This document shows, piece after piece, positions 46,224 to 56,337 of a DNA stretch of 56,637 nt (within the stretch, counting starts at the first letter, position 1; every line of letters starts with the position of its first letter). Both the position numbers and the translations under genes were made by a program. Source of the stretch: Trichormus sp. NMC-1 (GTDB lineage: Bacteria > Cyanobacteriota > Cyanobacteriia > Cyanobacteriales > Nostocaceae). The stretch lies in the NCBI RefSeq assembly GCF_001858025.1, contig NZ_LZQD01000001.1, positions 767,994 to 824,630 of the forward strand, in the 5' to 3' direction. Below the pieces are notes generated by a model that worked only from the letters and a program-made list of their open reading frames with translations, ran no database searches and had not been told where the DNA came from.

Positions 46224-46874
46224 TTAGCTCTGTTTTTCTACCTGATTAAATTCCAATTCTACTGGTGTATCTCGCCCAAAAATCGAGAGTAGAGCTTTTA
46301 GCTTACTCCGTTCTGGCGAAACTTCAATCACCTCACCTTCAAAGTCTTTAAATGGACCAGAAAGTACAATGATCTTATCACCTGTAGCCATGTCAATTTT
46401 GACTAATGGCTCTTGTTCACTGGTTTGTTTGAATATACGTTCTACTTCTGAATTGCTCAGGGGTACTGGTTTTACGTGTCCGCGACCCTTGCCGGTACCA
46501 CGTTTTTGTTCTGCTCCCACAAAATTAATGACGTGAGAGGTATTTCGTACCACCTGCCAAGTATCATCGGGAATTTGCTTAGTTGCCGGATCTAAGATTA
46601 ACCGCACTAGCACATAACCAGGAAAAACCTTTTCTTCTGTATGCTGGCGGCTACCATCTTTACGGATTTTCACCGCTGGCGTGTGTGGAATTTCCACCTG
46701 AATGATTTTGTCAGCGACATCAAAGGTTTGGATGCGCTGCTCTAAGTTTGTCTTCACGCGCTTCTCACAGCCTGAGGCTACTTGCACTGCATACCAGCGT
46801 GCTTCCTTCATCGCTGTTTCTAGTGCTTCCTCTGACTGCAACGTATCCAGTGGTTCGTCTGTTGCAGAAGTCAT
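46224..46874 (-). CDS. nusG: Transcription termination/antitermination factor NusG
   Basis: 216 residues from the ATG at 46874 (MTSATDEPLDTLQSEEAL); the longer frame from 46997 overlaps secE and is rejected. The NGN domain has ARWYAVQVASGCEKRVKTNLEQR, VFPGYVLVRL and TWQVVRNTSHVINFVG. The KOW domain has GDKIIVLSGPFKDFEGEVIEVSPER. NusG links the polymerase with ribosomes. Its start overlaps the secE stop by one base (TGATG), which suggests coupled translation. Confidence 0.97.
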   Translation of the reverse strand: MTSATDEPLDTLQSEEALETAMKEARWYAVQVASGCEKRVKTNLEQRIQTFDVADKIIQVEIPHTPAVKIRKDGSRQHTEEKVFPGYVLVRLILDPATKQIPDDTWQVVRNTSHVINFVGAEQKRGTGKGRGHVKPVPLSNSEVERIFKQTSEQEPLVKIDMATGDKIIVLSGPFKDFEGEVIEVSPERSKLKALLSIFGRDTPVELEFNQVEKQS

Positions 46875-47095
46875 CAGAATACCTGTTTTGCTGCCCAAGC
46901 AAACAATCCATCGACCAAATATATTAAAGATGCGGAGAGTGTCACCATTAACAAGACAGCTGCTGATTCGCTCACCAACTGCTGCCGACTGGGCCAAACT
47001 ACTTTTTCAAGTTCTTCTTTTGTTCCTTGGAAGAAATTGTTTAAGCTAAACCCATTTCCGGTTTCTGGCATTTCTGCTTCACTTTTTTTGGCCAC
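46874..47095 (-). CDS. secE: Preprotein translocase subunit SecE
   Basis: 73 residues. The pattern FFQGTKEELEKVVWPSRQQLVSESAAVLLMV, then one membrane helix (VTLSASLIYLVDGLFAW), is the short single-span SecE found in cyanobacteria. SecE stabilises the SecYEG channel. It lies between trnW and nusG. Confidence 0.96.
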   Translation of the reverse strand: MAKKSEAEMPETGNGFSLNNFFQGTKEELEKVVWPSRQQLVSESAAVLLMVTLSASLIYLVDGLFAWAAKQVF

Positions 47096-47282
47096 GGTCG
47101 TTATCCCCCCCGTTTCTTACATAGCTACACCTTGCTAGTTTTCGTCAAGGTTCACTGCTTCGACCCTATTTCATGAAAACAAATAAGCTGCAAGCAAAAA
47201 TAATTGTACCCGAAATATTCAACGCTGACTGCCATTTTAGCAGATGCGTTTTCGTTTCGGGCTATATTTTTTTGCTCTTAAG

Positions 47283-47355
47283 CGCGCCCTGGAGGACTTG
47301 AACCCCCGACATCAGGTTTTGGAGACCTGCGTTCTACCAACTGAACTAAGAGCGC
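47283..47355 (-). tRNA. trnW: tRNA-Trp (anticodon CCA)
   Basis: On the minus strand GCGCTCT (5') pairs with AGGGCGC (3') as a 7-bp acceptor stem. The D-arm carries AGTTCAGTTGGTAGA, the anticodon arm CAGGTCTCCAAAACCTG with CCA at the centre, and the T-arm GGGGGTTCAAGTCCTCC. The length is 73 bases, with no encoded CCA end. Its position between rplS and secE is the common cyanobacterial arrangement. Confidence 0.97.
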
Positions 47356-47505
47356 ACAAGCTGTCTTTGTTCCAGTCATTGCGCTGAACTTTTTTAGTTT
47401 AACGCAATTTCGACTTTGATCATAACTTATTTTTGTTAGGAAAGCAAGTGAGCGGCAGATGCCGCTTGGAGGCTGAGATTTCTCTCCTCGCTTTGGCGGT
47501 TTGAA

Positions 47506-47868
47506 TCACAAAGAGCGGTCAAACCGTTGTTTAATCCGGGTGGCTTTGCCGACGCGATCGCGCAGATAATATAGTTTAGCGCGTCTTACCTTACCACGTC
47601 GCAGTACTTTGATACTGTCAATTCGAGGAGAATGCAACAAAAATACACGCTCAACGCCGACACCTTGGAAAACCTTGCGGACGGTAATAGTTTCATTAAT
47701 TCCGCCATTGCGTCTAGCGATTACCACGCCTTCATAAGGTTGGACGCGGAATTTCTCGCCTTCTTTAATTTTTACTCCTACCTTGACTGTGTCGCCTACA
47801 TAAATTACGGGCAAATCGGATCTTAGTTGCTCCGCTTCTATAGAGCGGATAATCTCTTGAGCGTTCAT
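47506..47868 (-). CDS. rplS: 50S ribosomal protein L19
   Basis: 120 residues from the ATG at 47868 ([20 protein letters not shown]), with GGAGAA upstream as the Shine-Dalgarno. The body is characteristic: [65 protein letters not shown]19 sits at the interface of the ribosomal subunits. It is followed by trnW. Confidence 0.97.
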   Translation of the reverse strand: MNAQEIIRSIEAEQLRSDLPVIYVGDTVKVGVKIKEGEKFRVQPYEGVVIARRNGGINETITVRKVFQGVGVERVFLLHSPRIDSIKVLRRGKVRRAKLYYLRDRVGKATRIKQRFDRSL

Positions 47869-47904
47869 AGTTTCTCCAATTTTCTGAAAAAAACTCACGA
47901 TCAT

Positions 47905-48771
47905 TAATCATAAATCCATAACTGCCTGACAGTCCAGCTATTTCAGATTATTAATGTTGGTTGCTGTTGAAAATGCCGAACAAAGTATCTTTTTGTAGGA
48001 AGGAGAGGTATTTTGGTAAAGTTTATGACTTTCCAAAGATTTTCTTCATTGTCCAAGGTATATATTTATACATTTATAAATGAATTTTAGCACATTTTGG
48101 TGCATTTTCCCATTCCTGTAAATAGTGATTTACGAAGCAACAGGAGCAAATCTTGATATTTATCATCTTATTTTGTGCGCTTAATCCACTCTATCAAGCT
48201 GTAGCAATCTCCGTCCGCAAGATACATAAACGTTTCTCTATTATTGCCATGAAATAGTTTTTACAGTTTGCAGTATCAGAGAATCTTGGGTTGAGTTCAA
48301 TTACATTATAAAAATATAAAAAATCAAATCAGGCTGTATATAATCGAGCAGAAATAAAGATTGCAATCACATAAAACTGATAAAGAACATAGAGTTTTCC
48401 AGAAAATGAGGATGCTTGTTTTCTTTTCTATTGTTCTTCTTTAGTTGAGATAAGCAACCCCCATAAATCACGTACAAATTTGTATGTAACAGCTTTATGA
48501 TCAATTTTTTAGTTTGATTCTCCCTAAAAGTAGGGTGGGTTTATTTCCTCCATTAAATATTAATGCATATTTAATTATGCTATAAAGGTTCCTAGTCTCA
48601 CCAAAGATAGAACCCATCCCCCAGGGTACCTCTCTTCCGTAGGGGTGATGCCTAAAACTTGGTTTTTGTATTATTAAAAAGTCAGGTTATTCGGCGTTTT
48701 GAGCATACATAGTTATCTCTATTTGTGCCTTTCTACTTAATTAAAAATTTTCAACACCAATTTTCTAGATT
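47905..48771. other. Divergent intergenic region, 867 bp
   Basis: A long AT-rich stretch between rplS and the glycosyltransferase gene. It must hold the rplS and glycosyltransferase promoters. A CCCCCAGGGTACCTCTCTTCC patch with an adjacent CGTAGGGGTGATGCC (48619-48652) is the only GC-rich block. No gene was recognised; a small RNA gene cannot be excluded. Confidence 0.4.
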
Positions 48772-49827
48772 ATGCGAATCATACATATATTGAATCATGT
48801 TCAAGAAATAGGTAATGGGATCGTCAATGTAGCTGTAGATCTGGCCTGTTTACAAGCAGAAAATGGTAATGATGTGGCAGTAATTTCAGGTGGGGGAGAA
48901 TACGAAGAATTATTAGATAAATTTGGTGTCAAACACTACGAAATAGACCAAAGTCGGAACCCAGTAAATATTATTAAAGCAGGGGTAGCTTATCGGCACA
49001 TTGTGCAAGAGTTTCAGCCTGATATTGTTCATGCCCATATGATGACTGGGATAGTTTTAGCAAGTATCTTGAGACTAAAAAATAGGTATGCTTTAATTTC
49101 TACAGTCCACAATGAATTCCAGCGTTCTAGCTTGTTAATGGGTTTAGCAGATAGGGTAATAGCTGTTAGTCAGGCTGTGCAAACTTCAATGGTGCGACGT
49201 GGTATTCCTGAGAATAAGTTACGGGTAATACGCAATGGGACTTTGGGGAGTCCTCGGACTCGAAAAATATCAGATTATCAACCTTTAAATTTACAACGTC
49301 CTGCGATCGCAACGGTAGCGGGAATGTATACACGTAAAGGTATCAGCGAGTTAATTTCAGCCTTTGAGCAAATTGTTCCAGCGTTTCCCGAAGCGCATCT
49401 TTATTTAGTGGGAAATGGTCCGGATAGAGAGATGTTTGCAGCCCAAGCACAAGCAACTCCTGTCAGCAATCATATCCATTTTGAAGGATTTCAACCGGAA
49501 CCGCAACGTTATCTCCTGGCTTGTGATATTTTTGTTTTGGCTTCCCACCGAGATCCTTGTCCTCTGGTACTTTCAGAAGCAAGAGAAGCTGGGGTGGCTA
49601 TTGTCGCTACAGAGGTAGACGGCATCCCGGAAGCATTAGACAATGGGAAAGCTGGAATTTTAGTACCAGCTAAAGATAGTCAAGCCTTAGCTGGAGAATT
49701 AGTCAAATTATTGAGTAACCCAGATACACTTCAAGAATGGAAATATAAGGCCAAGCAAAACCTCGATTGGCTGAATATTGCTCGTGTTCATGAGGAAACA
49801 TTAGCAGTGTATCGAGAAGTGAATTGA
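48772..49827 (+). CDS. Glycosyltransferase family 4 (GT-B fold)
   Basis: 351 residues. N-terminal domain: MRIIHILNHVQEIGNGIVNVAVDLA and PDIVHAHMMTGIVLA. C-terminal domain: VAGMYTRKGISELISAFEQIV, LYLVGNGPDREMF and the sugar-nucleotide site DPCPLVLSEAREAGVAIVAT, followed by DGIPEALDNG. It is probably involved in glycolipid, polysaccharide or lipid-linked glycan synthesis; donor and acceptor are unknown. Its stop codon abuts that of the convergent RND gene (TGATCA). Confidence 0.88.
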   Translation: MRIIHILNHVQEIGNGIVNVAVDLACLQAENGNDVAVISGGGEYEELLDKFGVKHYEIDQSRNPVNIIKAGVAYRHIVQEFQPDIVHAHMMTGIVLASILRLKNRYALISTVHNEFQRSSLLMGLADRVIAVSQAVQTSMVRRGIPENKLRVIRNGTLGSPRTRKISDYQPLNLQRPAIATVAGMYTRKGISELISAFEQIVPAFPEAHLYLVGNGPDREMFAAQAQATPVSNHIHFEGFQPEPQRYLLACDIFVLASHRDPCPLVLSEAREAGVAIVATEVDGIPEALDNGKAGILVPAKDSQALAGELVKLLSNPDTLQEWKYKAKQNLDWLNIARVHEETLAVYREVN

Positions 49828-52800
49828 TCATTGGAATTTTTTCTTCCAAATTCGCAATTTGATAAATACAGGTTTTGCCCAACGTCCACCGATTAAATCG
49901 TGTAGCAAAGTATAAAAACAGGGAATTATAAACAGTGTTAGCAACGTTGCTAAAGACAAACCAGAAAATACGACTACACCCAATGGTTGGAGAAATTCTG
50001 AACCTTCTCCAATTCCCAAAGCTAGGGGGAACATACCTAAAACAGTCGTAATGGTTGTCATCAAAATAGGGCGTAAACGTTGGGGTGCGGCTTTTAAAAT
50101 TGCGGTTTTGCGGTCAATGTGTTCTCGTTCCCGAAGTTGATTAGCTAGTTCCACCATAATAATGGCGTTGTTAACCACAATACCTACTAACAAGACCGCA
50201 CCAACAACTACTGTTGCGCCAATGGCGGTTTCAGTAATATAAAGCCCAAAAATACCCCCAGCTAATGCTAGAGGAATGGTAAACAAAATTACTAAAGGGT
50301 CTACGAGGGAATTGTATTGTACAGCCATGACGACAAAAACCAAGAAGATGGCTAATCCTCCTAACACTTGCAGCGAGTTTTGTAGTTCTTTATTAGATTC
50401 AGCTGTCGCACTGGGTAAAAGACTCACACCTTGGGGAAAATTTGCACTGTTGAGGACTTGATCTACCTGTTCTAGCGCTTGAGTTAGACTTGCGCCTTCT
50501 GCCAAATTACCAGCTATTAGGAAGACTTGACGCTGATTAATCCGTTGAATTTCTCCTGGTGCTTGAGCTTCAGCAATTTTTGCTACATCACTCAAGCGGA
50601 TTTGTTGATTACCTTCCACAAATAGAGGTAATCTCTCTAACTGAGAAGTTGATTGTACAGAAGTTTCGTTTAACTGTACCCGGACATCAACTAAACGGTT
50701 ATTGCGTTGTAGCTGGGTGGGTATACTACCTTCAATTGCGGTCTGGATTGTGTCTCCAATATCTTTGGTATTTAAACCAACTTTTGCAACTCGTTCCCAG
50801 TCGGGTAATATCTGAATTTCTGGTTGACGCGCATCTGCGTCAGGACGGAAACGGACTGCGGTGGCTTTTTGTTCTAAATTTGCTAATAATTCCCGACCGG
50901 CTTGTTCCAAAGTGTCGGAGTCATTTCCTTGGAGAATGATGTCAACATCAGCATTGCGGATTGGGGAGTTGTTGAGAATTAAACCCCGCACTTGACCAGG
51001 GTTGAGACGGAGACGAATATCTACTAAGTTCAGTTTGCTAAACTCTTTGGTGACACGTTCAACATAAGTCTCTATATTTGTGTCTGGTTTAAGGGTAATA
51101 GTACTGGAACTTCGCAGAGGGTTAGCACTGCTATTGTTACCAAAAAGAAAACCGCCAACTGTAGAAAATACATATTCCGTTTCTGGCTGTTGACGGAGAA
51201 TGTCATCTACAGCTTTCATGACTTTTTGGTTAGTTTCTAAGGGTATACCAGGGGGAAACTGGGCAATTAAGTTGACTTGTCCGGTATTGATGCGGGGGAG
51301 AATTTCTTGGGGAATTTGAGGTGCTATCCACCAACTACCACCACCTAATGCAATAATAGCGATCGCAATTGTCAACAATCTCCAGCGCAATATACCGCCT
51401 AAAAAACTACTATAAGCTCTTGTTGCTGCCTCAAAACGGCTATTAAATACCCGCAATGGCCAAAAATTATTGAGGGAACTGGAAAAGGGTAAACTTAATA
51501 AGCGCGATGTCAGCATAGGAACAACGGTAACGGCGATTAAAATTGAAGCCGCTACGGAAAAGCTGATGGTGAGAATTAACTCGTTGAAGAGTAATGAGAT
51601 AAAACCACCAATTAATAAAAATGGCAATACTGCAACTAAATTAGTACTGGTGGAAGCAACTAAGGCTGATTCTACTTCTCGGCTGCTGTCTTCAGATTGT
51701 TGAATAATTGATGCAGCCGATAATTTTGAGTCTTGATTGCGAATTTTTGATTGATTAATTCCCTCAGCTATGTTTTCTAACATGACGATGGAATTATCAA
51801 CCACAATTCCCACGCCTAATGCTAAACCACCTAAGCTGAAAACATTAAGTGACAAGCCAAATAAACCCATTAAAATAATTGCTGTCAAAGATGCGAGGGG
51901 AATGGCGACAACAATAATAAAGGTTTGACGTAGAGAACCCAAAAAGAGTAAAACTGCGATCGCCGCTAAACCTGAGCCAATTAACCCAGAAGTAGTCACA
52001 TTCGCTATAGAATTACGGATAAATTTTGATTCATCTAAGGTAGCTGTGAGAATTGCTTCTTGAGGAATTACACCCCCTTTTTGCAGTTCTGCTAGGCGTT
52101 TTTTCACGCCATCAACGACATTGATGGTGTTAGCATCTGGCTGTTTTTGAACGCTGACTTTTACTGCTTCTTCGCCGTTGAGTAAAACATAGACTCGCTG
52201 TTTTTCTGATCCATCAATAACTTCAGCAAAGTCTCGCAAGTAAACACGGTTTTTGATAGTAGAATTTGGCGCGGATACTTCAAAGGAAAGATTATTAAGT
52301 TCATCGGCACTTTGGAAGCGTCCCACAGTCCGGGTTAAAGCTTCTGAATTTGTTCCTAAAATCCGACCACCGGAAATATCTTGATTGCGGTTTTGGAGTT
52401 CATTGAGTACATCTGTCAAACCCACACCAACGGCTTGGAGGCGGTCTAAATCAATATTTACCCTGACTTCTTCTTTCACTCCTCCCGATACACTGACCCC
52501 GGCAACTCCCTCTACCACACCCAATTCACGGGCTAGTTCTTCTTCGGCAAAAACTCGTAAATCAACACCTTTAAGGGTGGGTGAAGTGATTGCAAATTCA
52601 TAAACAGGTAATTGAGAAGGATCTATTTTAAATACCCGTGCTTCTCCAATATTATCTGGTAATCGGTTTCTAGCCCGGTTAAAGGATGCTGTGGCATCAT
52701 TAAGGGCTTGGTCAATATTTCCTCCCGGTCGAAAGTATAAATCCAAACTAATTTGACCTTCACGGGTTTGGGAAAAAACCTGAATTACACCTTCAGTCGC

Positions 52801-53043
52801 GGAAAAGGCTTCTTCTAAACGTTTGGTGACTTCATCAACTGCTACTTCTGGAGAAATTCCTGGGGCTTCTATCCGCACTCCAATGCGGGGATAGGTAATA
52901 GATGGAAGTAAATCTACGGGTAAACGAATGATGAAAAATACACCCATGACAATCACAGCCAAGGTGAGCATGAGTGTGCCGATGTGTTGGCGGATAGAAA
53001 TAGCGCTAATACTAAATCCGCTACTATTGTTTGTTTGTTGCAT
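49828..53043 (-). CDS. RND efflux permease (AcrB/HAE1 family)
   Basis: 1071 residues, standard length. It has 12 membrane helices in two halves. The typical motifs include MGVFFIIRLPVDLLPSITYPRI at the start, LGLALGVGIVVDNSIVMLENI (proton-relay Asp-rich helix 4) and PLGVVVFSGLSLATLLTLFIIP at the end. The two large periplasmic loops follow helices 1 and 7. With the adjacent HlyD-type protein (53297-54670) it forms a tripartite export system, probably with an outer-membrane TolC-like protein encoded elsewhere. Substrate unknown. Confidence 0.93.
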   Translation of the reverse strand: MQQTNNSSGFSISAISIRQHIGTLMLTLAVIVMGVFFIIRLPVDLLPSITYPRIGVRIEAPGISPEVAVDEVTKRLEEAFSATEGVIQVFSQTREGQISLDLYFRPGGNIDQALNDATASFNRARNRLPDNIGEARVFKIDPSQLPVYEFAITSPTLKGVDLRVFAEEELARELGVVEGVAGVSVSGGVKEEVRVNIDLDRLQAVGVGLTDVLNELQNRNQDISGGRILGTNSEALTRTVGRFQSADELNNLSFEVSAPNSTIKNRVYLRDFAEVIDGSEKQRVYVLLNGEEAVKVSVQKQPDANTINVVDGVKKRLAELQKGGVIPQEAILTATLDESKFIRNSIANVTTSGLIGSGLAAIAVLLFLGSLRQTFIIVVAIPLASLTAIILMGLFGLSLNVFSLGGLALGVGIVVDNSIVMLENIAEGINQSKIRNQDSKLSAASIIQQSEDSSREVESALVASTSTNLVAVLPFLLIGGFISLLFNELILTISFSVAASILIAVTVVPMLTSRLLSLPFSSSLNNFWPLRVFNSRFEAATRAYSSFLGGILRWRLLTIAIAIIALGGGSWWIAPQIPQEILPRINTGQVNLIAQFPPGIPLETNQKVMKAVDDILRQQPETEYVFSTVGGFLFGNNSSANPLRSSSTITLKPDTNIETYVERVTKEFSKLNLVDIRLRLNPGQVRGLILNNSPIRNADVDIILQGNDSDTLEQAGRELLANLEQKATAVRFRPDADARQPEIQILPDWERVAKVGLNTKDIGDTIQTAIEGSIPTQLQRNNRLVDVRVQLNETSVQSTSQLERLPLFVEGNQQIRLSDVAKIAEAQAPGEIQRINQRQVFLIAGNLAEGASLTQALEQVDQVLNSANFPQGVSLLPSATAESNKELQNSLQVLGGLAIFLVFVVMAVQYNSLVDPLVILFTIPLALAGGIFGLYITETAIGATVVVGAVLLVGIVVNNAIIMVELANQLREREHIDRKTAILKAAPQRLRPILMTTITTVLGMFPLALGIGEGSEFLQPLGVVVFSGLSLATLLTLFIIPCFYTLLHDLIGGRWAKPVFIKLRIWKKKFQ

Positions 53044-53296
53044 CTTTAAAAATGGAAAAATGAACTACTTTTGGCAGAGGATATTTTCTCAACGCAATTT
53101 ACAAATTCTTACAAAAAAAGGGAACAGGGAATAGGGAATAGGGAACAGGGAATAGATAAGAAACTTTAGTTCTGAGTTTAAAGCTCAGTCAAAAAAAAAG
53201 ATGTTTTTTGAAGGAGATAAACGAAAAAAAACATTGTCATTATTTCAATCTCATGTTTTTAAACATGAGTTTTTTCTGTTAAGAGTTGCCCGTTCC

Positions 53297-54670
53297 CTAT
53301 TCCCTCTGAATTTTTGTTTTTTGTGGTGCTTTCAATTCTGGTTCTGACAAAATAGATAAATTCACAGTTTCACCATCTTTTAAAGGTTTGCTACTGCGAA
53401 GAACATAACTTTCTCCTGGTTGCAAGCCAGAGAGAATTTCTACTTTGCCGTCGGATGCTGTCCCTAAAGTTACAGAGCGTTCTTTTACCTGGGATTTACC
53501 CTCTGTCTTTTCTAAAACAAATACCTTGCCATTCTTGTTTTCTGTCTGGTTGCCATTAATAGCTGTTTCTGGAACCACTACTCGCTGTGGTGTTTCGGTG
53601 TCAAAATTAACTCGTGCTAGTAGTCCACTGCCAATTTTTCCCCCGCTGTTGGGAATTACTACTTCTATCGGTACTAAACGGGCTGTAGGATCGGCGGTTG
53701 GAGAAATGCGAGTAACTCTACCAACTATTTTTTGCTCAGGGAAGGCATCTAAACGCACTTGTACCGATTGCCCAACCTGAATTTTTGCTAGTTCTAATTC
53801 AGAAACTTGGACTGCGACTTTGACACGACTAAAGTCGCCAATTTTTAAGACTTCGTTTCCAGGTTGCAGAAGATTACCAGGTTCTGTGACTTTTTCTGTG
53901 ACTATGCCGGTGATGGGAGAAATTAAGCGAGCATAGGAACGGCGTTCTTTGGCGGCACTAACTACTGCTTGCTGGACAATTACTCGACCTTGGGCGGCGG
54001 CGACAGCTTCCTTTTCTGTACGCACTTGCTCAATGGTCGCTTGTAGGGCTTGTTGGGAGGTTTGGGCTTTTGTTTGGGCTTGTTGGGCGGTTTGTTCGGC
54101 GATCGCTCCTTCTTTATATAATTTTTGCTGTCTTTGGGAATCTGCTTTCGCTTGGAATACTTCTAACCGCGCTTTTTCTACTTCAGCACTAGCATTACTT
54201 ACCTGATTTTTGGCTCTAGCAACTTCTGATTTACGGGCTGCTAGTTCGGCTTCGGCTTGCTGTAATCCTGTCACGAGAATGACATCATCTAACTGGCTGA
54301 TAATTTGCCCCCGTTTGACTGTATCTCCCACATCTAGGTTTAATGCTAGTAGTCGCCCTTCTACTTGCGATCGCACTGATACTATCCGAAAGGGTGTGGT
54401 GTTACCTATATACTCTGCTGAGGGACGTAATAAGTTTGTCCGCGCGATCGCTACATCTACAGCAGTTTTACTATTAGGGCGTTCTCGTCCACCAGTCCGT
54501 TGAGATTGGGCTTCGGCTGATTCTTTTGGTAGTGATCCACAACTCCCTGTCAGCAATGCCAGTCCCAACATACAAGTCATTAATAATGTCTGGCTGTTCA
54601 TGACTGGGTTGGTAATTAAGGTCGTTGGTATTTTTACCTGTTTTGGCGGCTTTTTTCCATCCAAAATCAT
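53297..54670 (-). CDS. RND membrane-fusion protein (HlyD/AcrA family) lipoprotein
   Basis: A lipoprotein signal (TLLMTCMLGLALLTGSC) precedes a barrel-sandwich hybrid domain (VRSQVEGRLLALNLDVGDTVKRGQIISQLDD), a long coiled coil rich in Ala/Gln/Glu (about 130-250), and the second lipoyl half (ARLISPITGIVTEKVTEPGNLL). A beta-barrel and a membrane-proximal domain close the protein. I prefer the ATG at 54670, with AGGAG 9 bases before it; the ATG at 54601 gives a shorter signal and lacks a Shine-Dalgarno. It lies 253 bp upstream of the RND permease, same strand. Confidence 0.9.
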   Translation of the reverse strand: MILDGKKPPKQVKIPTTLITNPVMNSQTLLMTCMLGLALLTGSCGSLPKESAEAQSQRTGGRERPNSKTAVDVAIARTNLLRPSAEYIGNTTPFRIVSVRSQVEGRLLALNLDVGDTVKRGQIISQLDDVILVTGLQQAEAELAARKSEVARAKNQVSNASAEVEKARLEVFQAKADSQRQQKLYKEGAIAEQTAQQAQTKAQTSQQALQATIEQVRTEKEAVAAAQGRVIVQQAVVSAAKERRSYARLISPITGIVTEKVTEPGNLLQPGNEVLKIGDFSRVKVAVQVSELELAKIQVGQSVQVRLDAFPEQKIVGRVTRISPTADPTARLVPIEVVIPNSGGKIGSGLLARVNFDTETPQRVVVPETAINGNQTENKNGKVFVLEKTEGKSQVKERSVTLGTASDGKVEILSGLQPGESYVLRSSKPLKDGETVNLSILSEPELKAPQKTKIQRE

Positions 54671-55114
54671 GAATTTTTCTCCTATTTGGGAGTTTTTACA
54701 GTTAAACAATCGTGTATGAGCAAACTATTTTGAATAAAATAAATCACAGAAAAATAGATAATATTTAATCTTTTTTTCGGCAATTTTTGTATTTAAAATC
54801 ACTATTTTTGCTCAACAAAACTGTCAAAATCGCTATTTATATAGAATCATAAAATTAGTATAAATACTTTTCTGAAAATGGGTAATAGGAAATTAGTCAT
54901 GGTTAAAACGAGTCAGAGGCCAGGTAATTCTGAATTCTTTCCCTTTTTCCCTATCTGCCCAATCCACAAATTTGTCTCCAAGGCTAGTATTTCTAGGGTT
55001 TTGAGTATATATTAAGAATATTAAACAAAGGTTGATTTTTGCGCCATTGTACTCATGGCTGGATTTCTGGACAGATTGAGAGTACAGCGACTATTTATGT
55101 AAGGAAGGTAAAGA
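54671..55114. other. Divergent intergenic region, about 440 bp
   Basis: AT-rich sequence that must contain the promoters of the RND operon (minus) and the bilin lyase gene (plus). No gene was recognised. Confidence 0.4.
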
Positions 55115-55657
55115 GTGGCATCATCCCTGAAAATTGTCCAAACTACCAATGAAGAGCAGATTGCGGAATTTTTCCAAGCATCAGTAGGTCAGTGGCAATC
55201 TGAACGGCGATATTACACCCTGCCCCAGGGAGAAACCAAAGAAGTAGAGAGTCTAATCACCATCCGGTTTTTACAACAGGGCTGTCAGGAATTGCAAAAC
55301 CTGGCTCAGTTACATGATTTGTCCAAGTTAGAGATTTTGACCTGTGGTGCCCAAGTGAGTTGGAACAGTACTGATGTACTAAAATCCGGGAAAGAATCGA
55401 AGGGCTGCACGCTGTTTGGTGCTTTGGGAAATATCTTGTACCGCGATCGCGGTTTCGCTACAACCAAACCAGTCACGGCTGAATATTATTTCTCCAATTT
55501 CCAAACCCTGTCTTTGCGAACCGAGTACAACAGTTCCGTCTTTGAGGAAGAAATCAAGCTCATTGGCAGCAAATACCGCACCAGACAGAGTATTATTTCC
55601 CGTGCTGGTGAGCAGTTGATGATTGGTCAATATTTAGAAAAGCGAATAAGTAGGTAA
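55115..55657 (+). CDS. CpcS/CpeS-family phycobiliprotein lyase
   Basis: 180 residues of the lipocalin-like bilin lyase family, which attaches phycocyanobilin to cysteines of phycobiliproteins. The pattern EEQIAEFFQASVGQWQSERRYYTLP, then VESLITIRFL, QVSWNSTDVLKSGKESKGCTLFG and TAEYYFSNFQTLSLRTEYNS, matches. The start is GTG at 55115 (MASSLKIVQTTNEEQ). No phycobilisome genes are adjacent. I cannot assign the CpcS, CpcU or CpeS subgroup from sequence alone. Confidence 0.85.
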   Translation: MASSLKIVQTTNEEQIAEFFQASVGQWQSERRYYTLPQGETKEVESLITIRFLQQGCQELQNLAQLHDLSKLEILTCGAQVSWNSTDVLKSGKESKGCTLFGALGNILYRDRGFATTKPVTAEYYFSNFQTLSLRTEYNSSVFEEEIKLIGSKYRTRQSIISRAGEQLMIGQYLEKRISR

Positions 55658-56337
55658 GTAGGTGGGCGTTAAAAATTGTCGTTATGACAAGGGAACAGGG
55701 AACAGGGAACAGGGAAGAGGTTTTGAGCCAATTTTACTTTTCGTTACATATTTCTGTTTTTCCCCGTCCACCTACTTACCTTTAAATTTTTCTGTTAACC
55801 TACTTAGACAGAATTAAATGTAAGATAAAATTTTTGTTGTAGTGAGCGATTTATCGCTCTCTTGCTAGGTTTGATAGGGCTAAAGCCCTTACTACTAACT
55901 TTTCTTTTATTCAGTCTTACTACTTAGAAAGTTGTATCAATTCTCTAGATTAAAGCTACAAATTGTATCAACCTGAAAGTGAAACAGTATTAGTAGTTGC
56001 GGCCGACGCGAGTTGAGCTTGATACTGTGTTGACTCAAACACATTACCTTTAGCAACCAGGAGGAGCAAACCGGGAAGAGGAATGGGCAGGTTTTGCCTA
56101 CAATAATGATGCAACTGATAGGCGAGAGAGCTTCTCAAGAGGGGAAATAATTTTTTACAAAAAATTTACAATAATTTTCACCAAATTTCTGGCTGGTGTG
56201 TCATTATAGGAAGGTGAGACTTGATTTGGCGGCAGTGTGTGTTGTTAGTATTGATAGGTTTTTCCCTTTTGGTATTTACAGACTTCTCTCCAAAATCTAA
56301 ATCTCTACACCCGATGGTTTTGGACACAAAGTAATCT
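55658..56337. promoter_or_regulatory. Long upstream region of the RRM protein gene
   Basis: 680 bp containing AGGGAACAGGGAACAGGGAA repeats (55689-55715) and sequence with unequal purine blocks. The final about 200 bp before the RRM gene is probably a 5' leader; such leaders are known for cold-regulated cyanobacterial RNA-binding proteins. I could not place a transcription start. Confidence 0.45.

Noticed and set aside
46875-46997. N-terminal extension of nusG
   Set aside because: Overlaps secE and does not match NusG; the ATG at 46874 has the family start and a one-base overlap with the secE stop.
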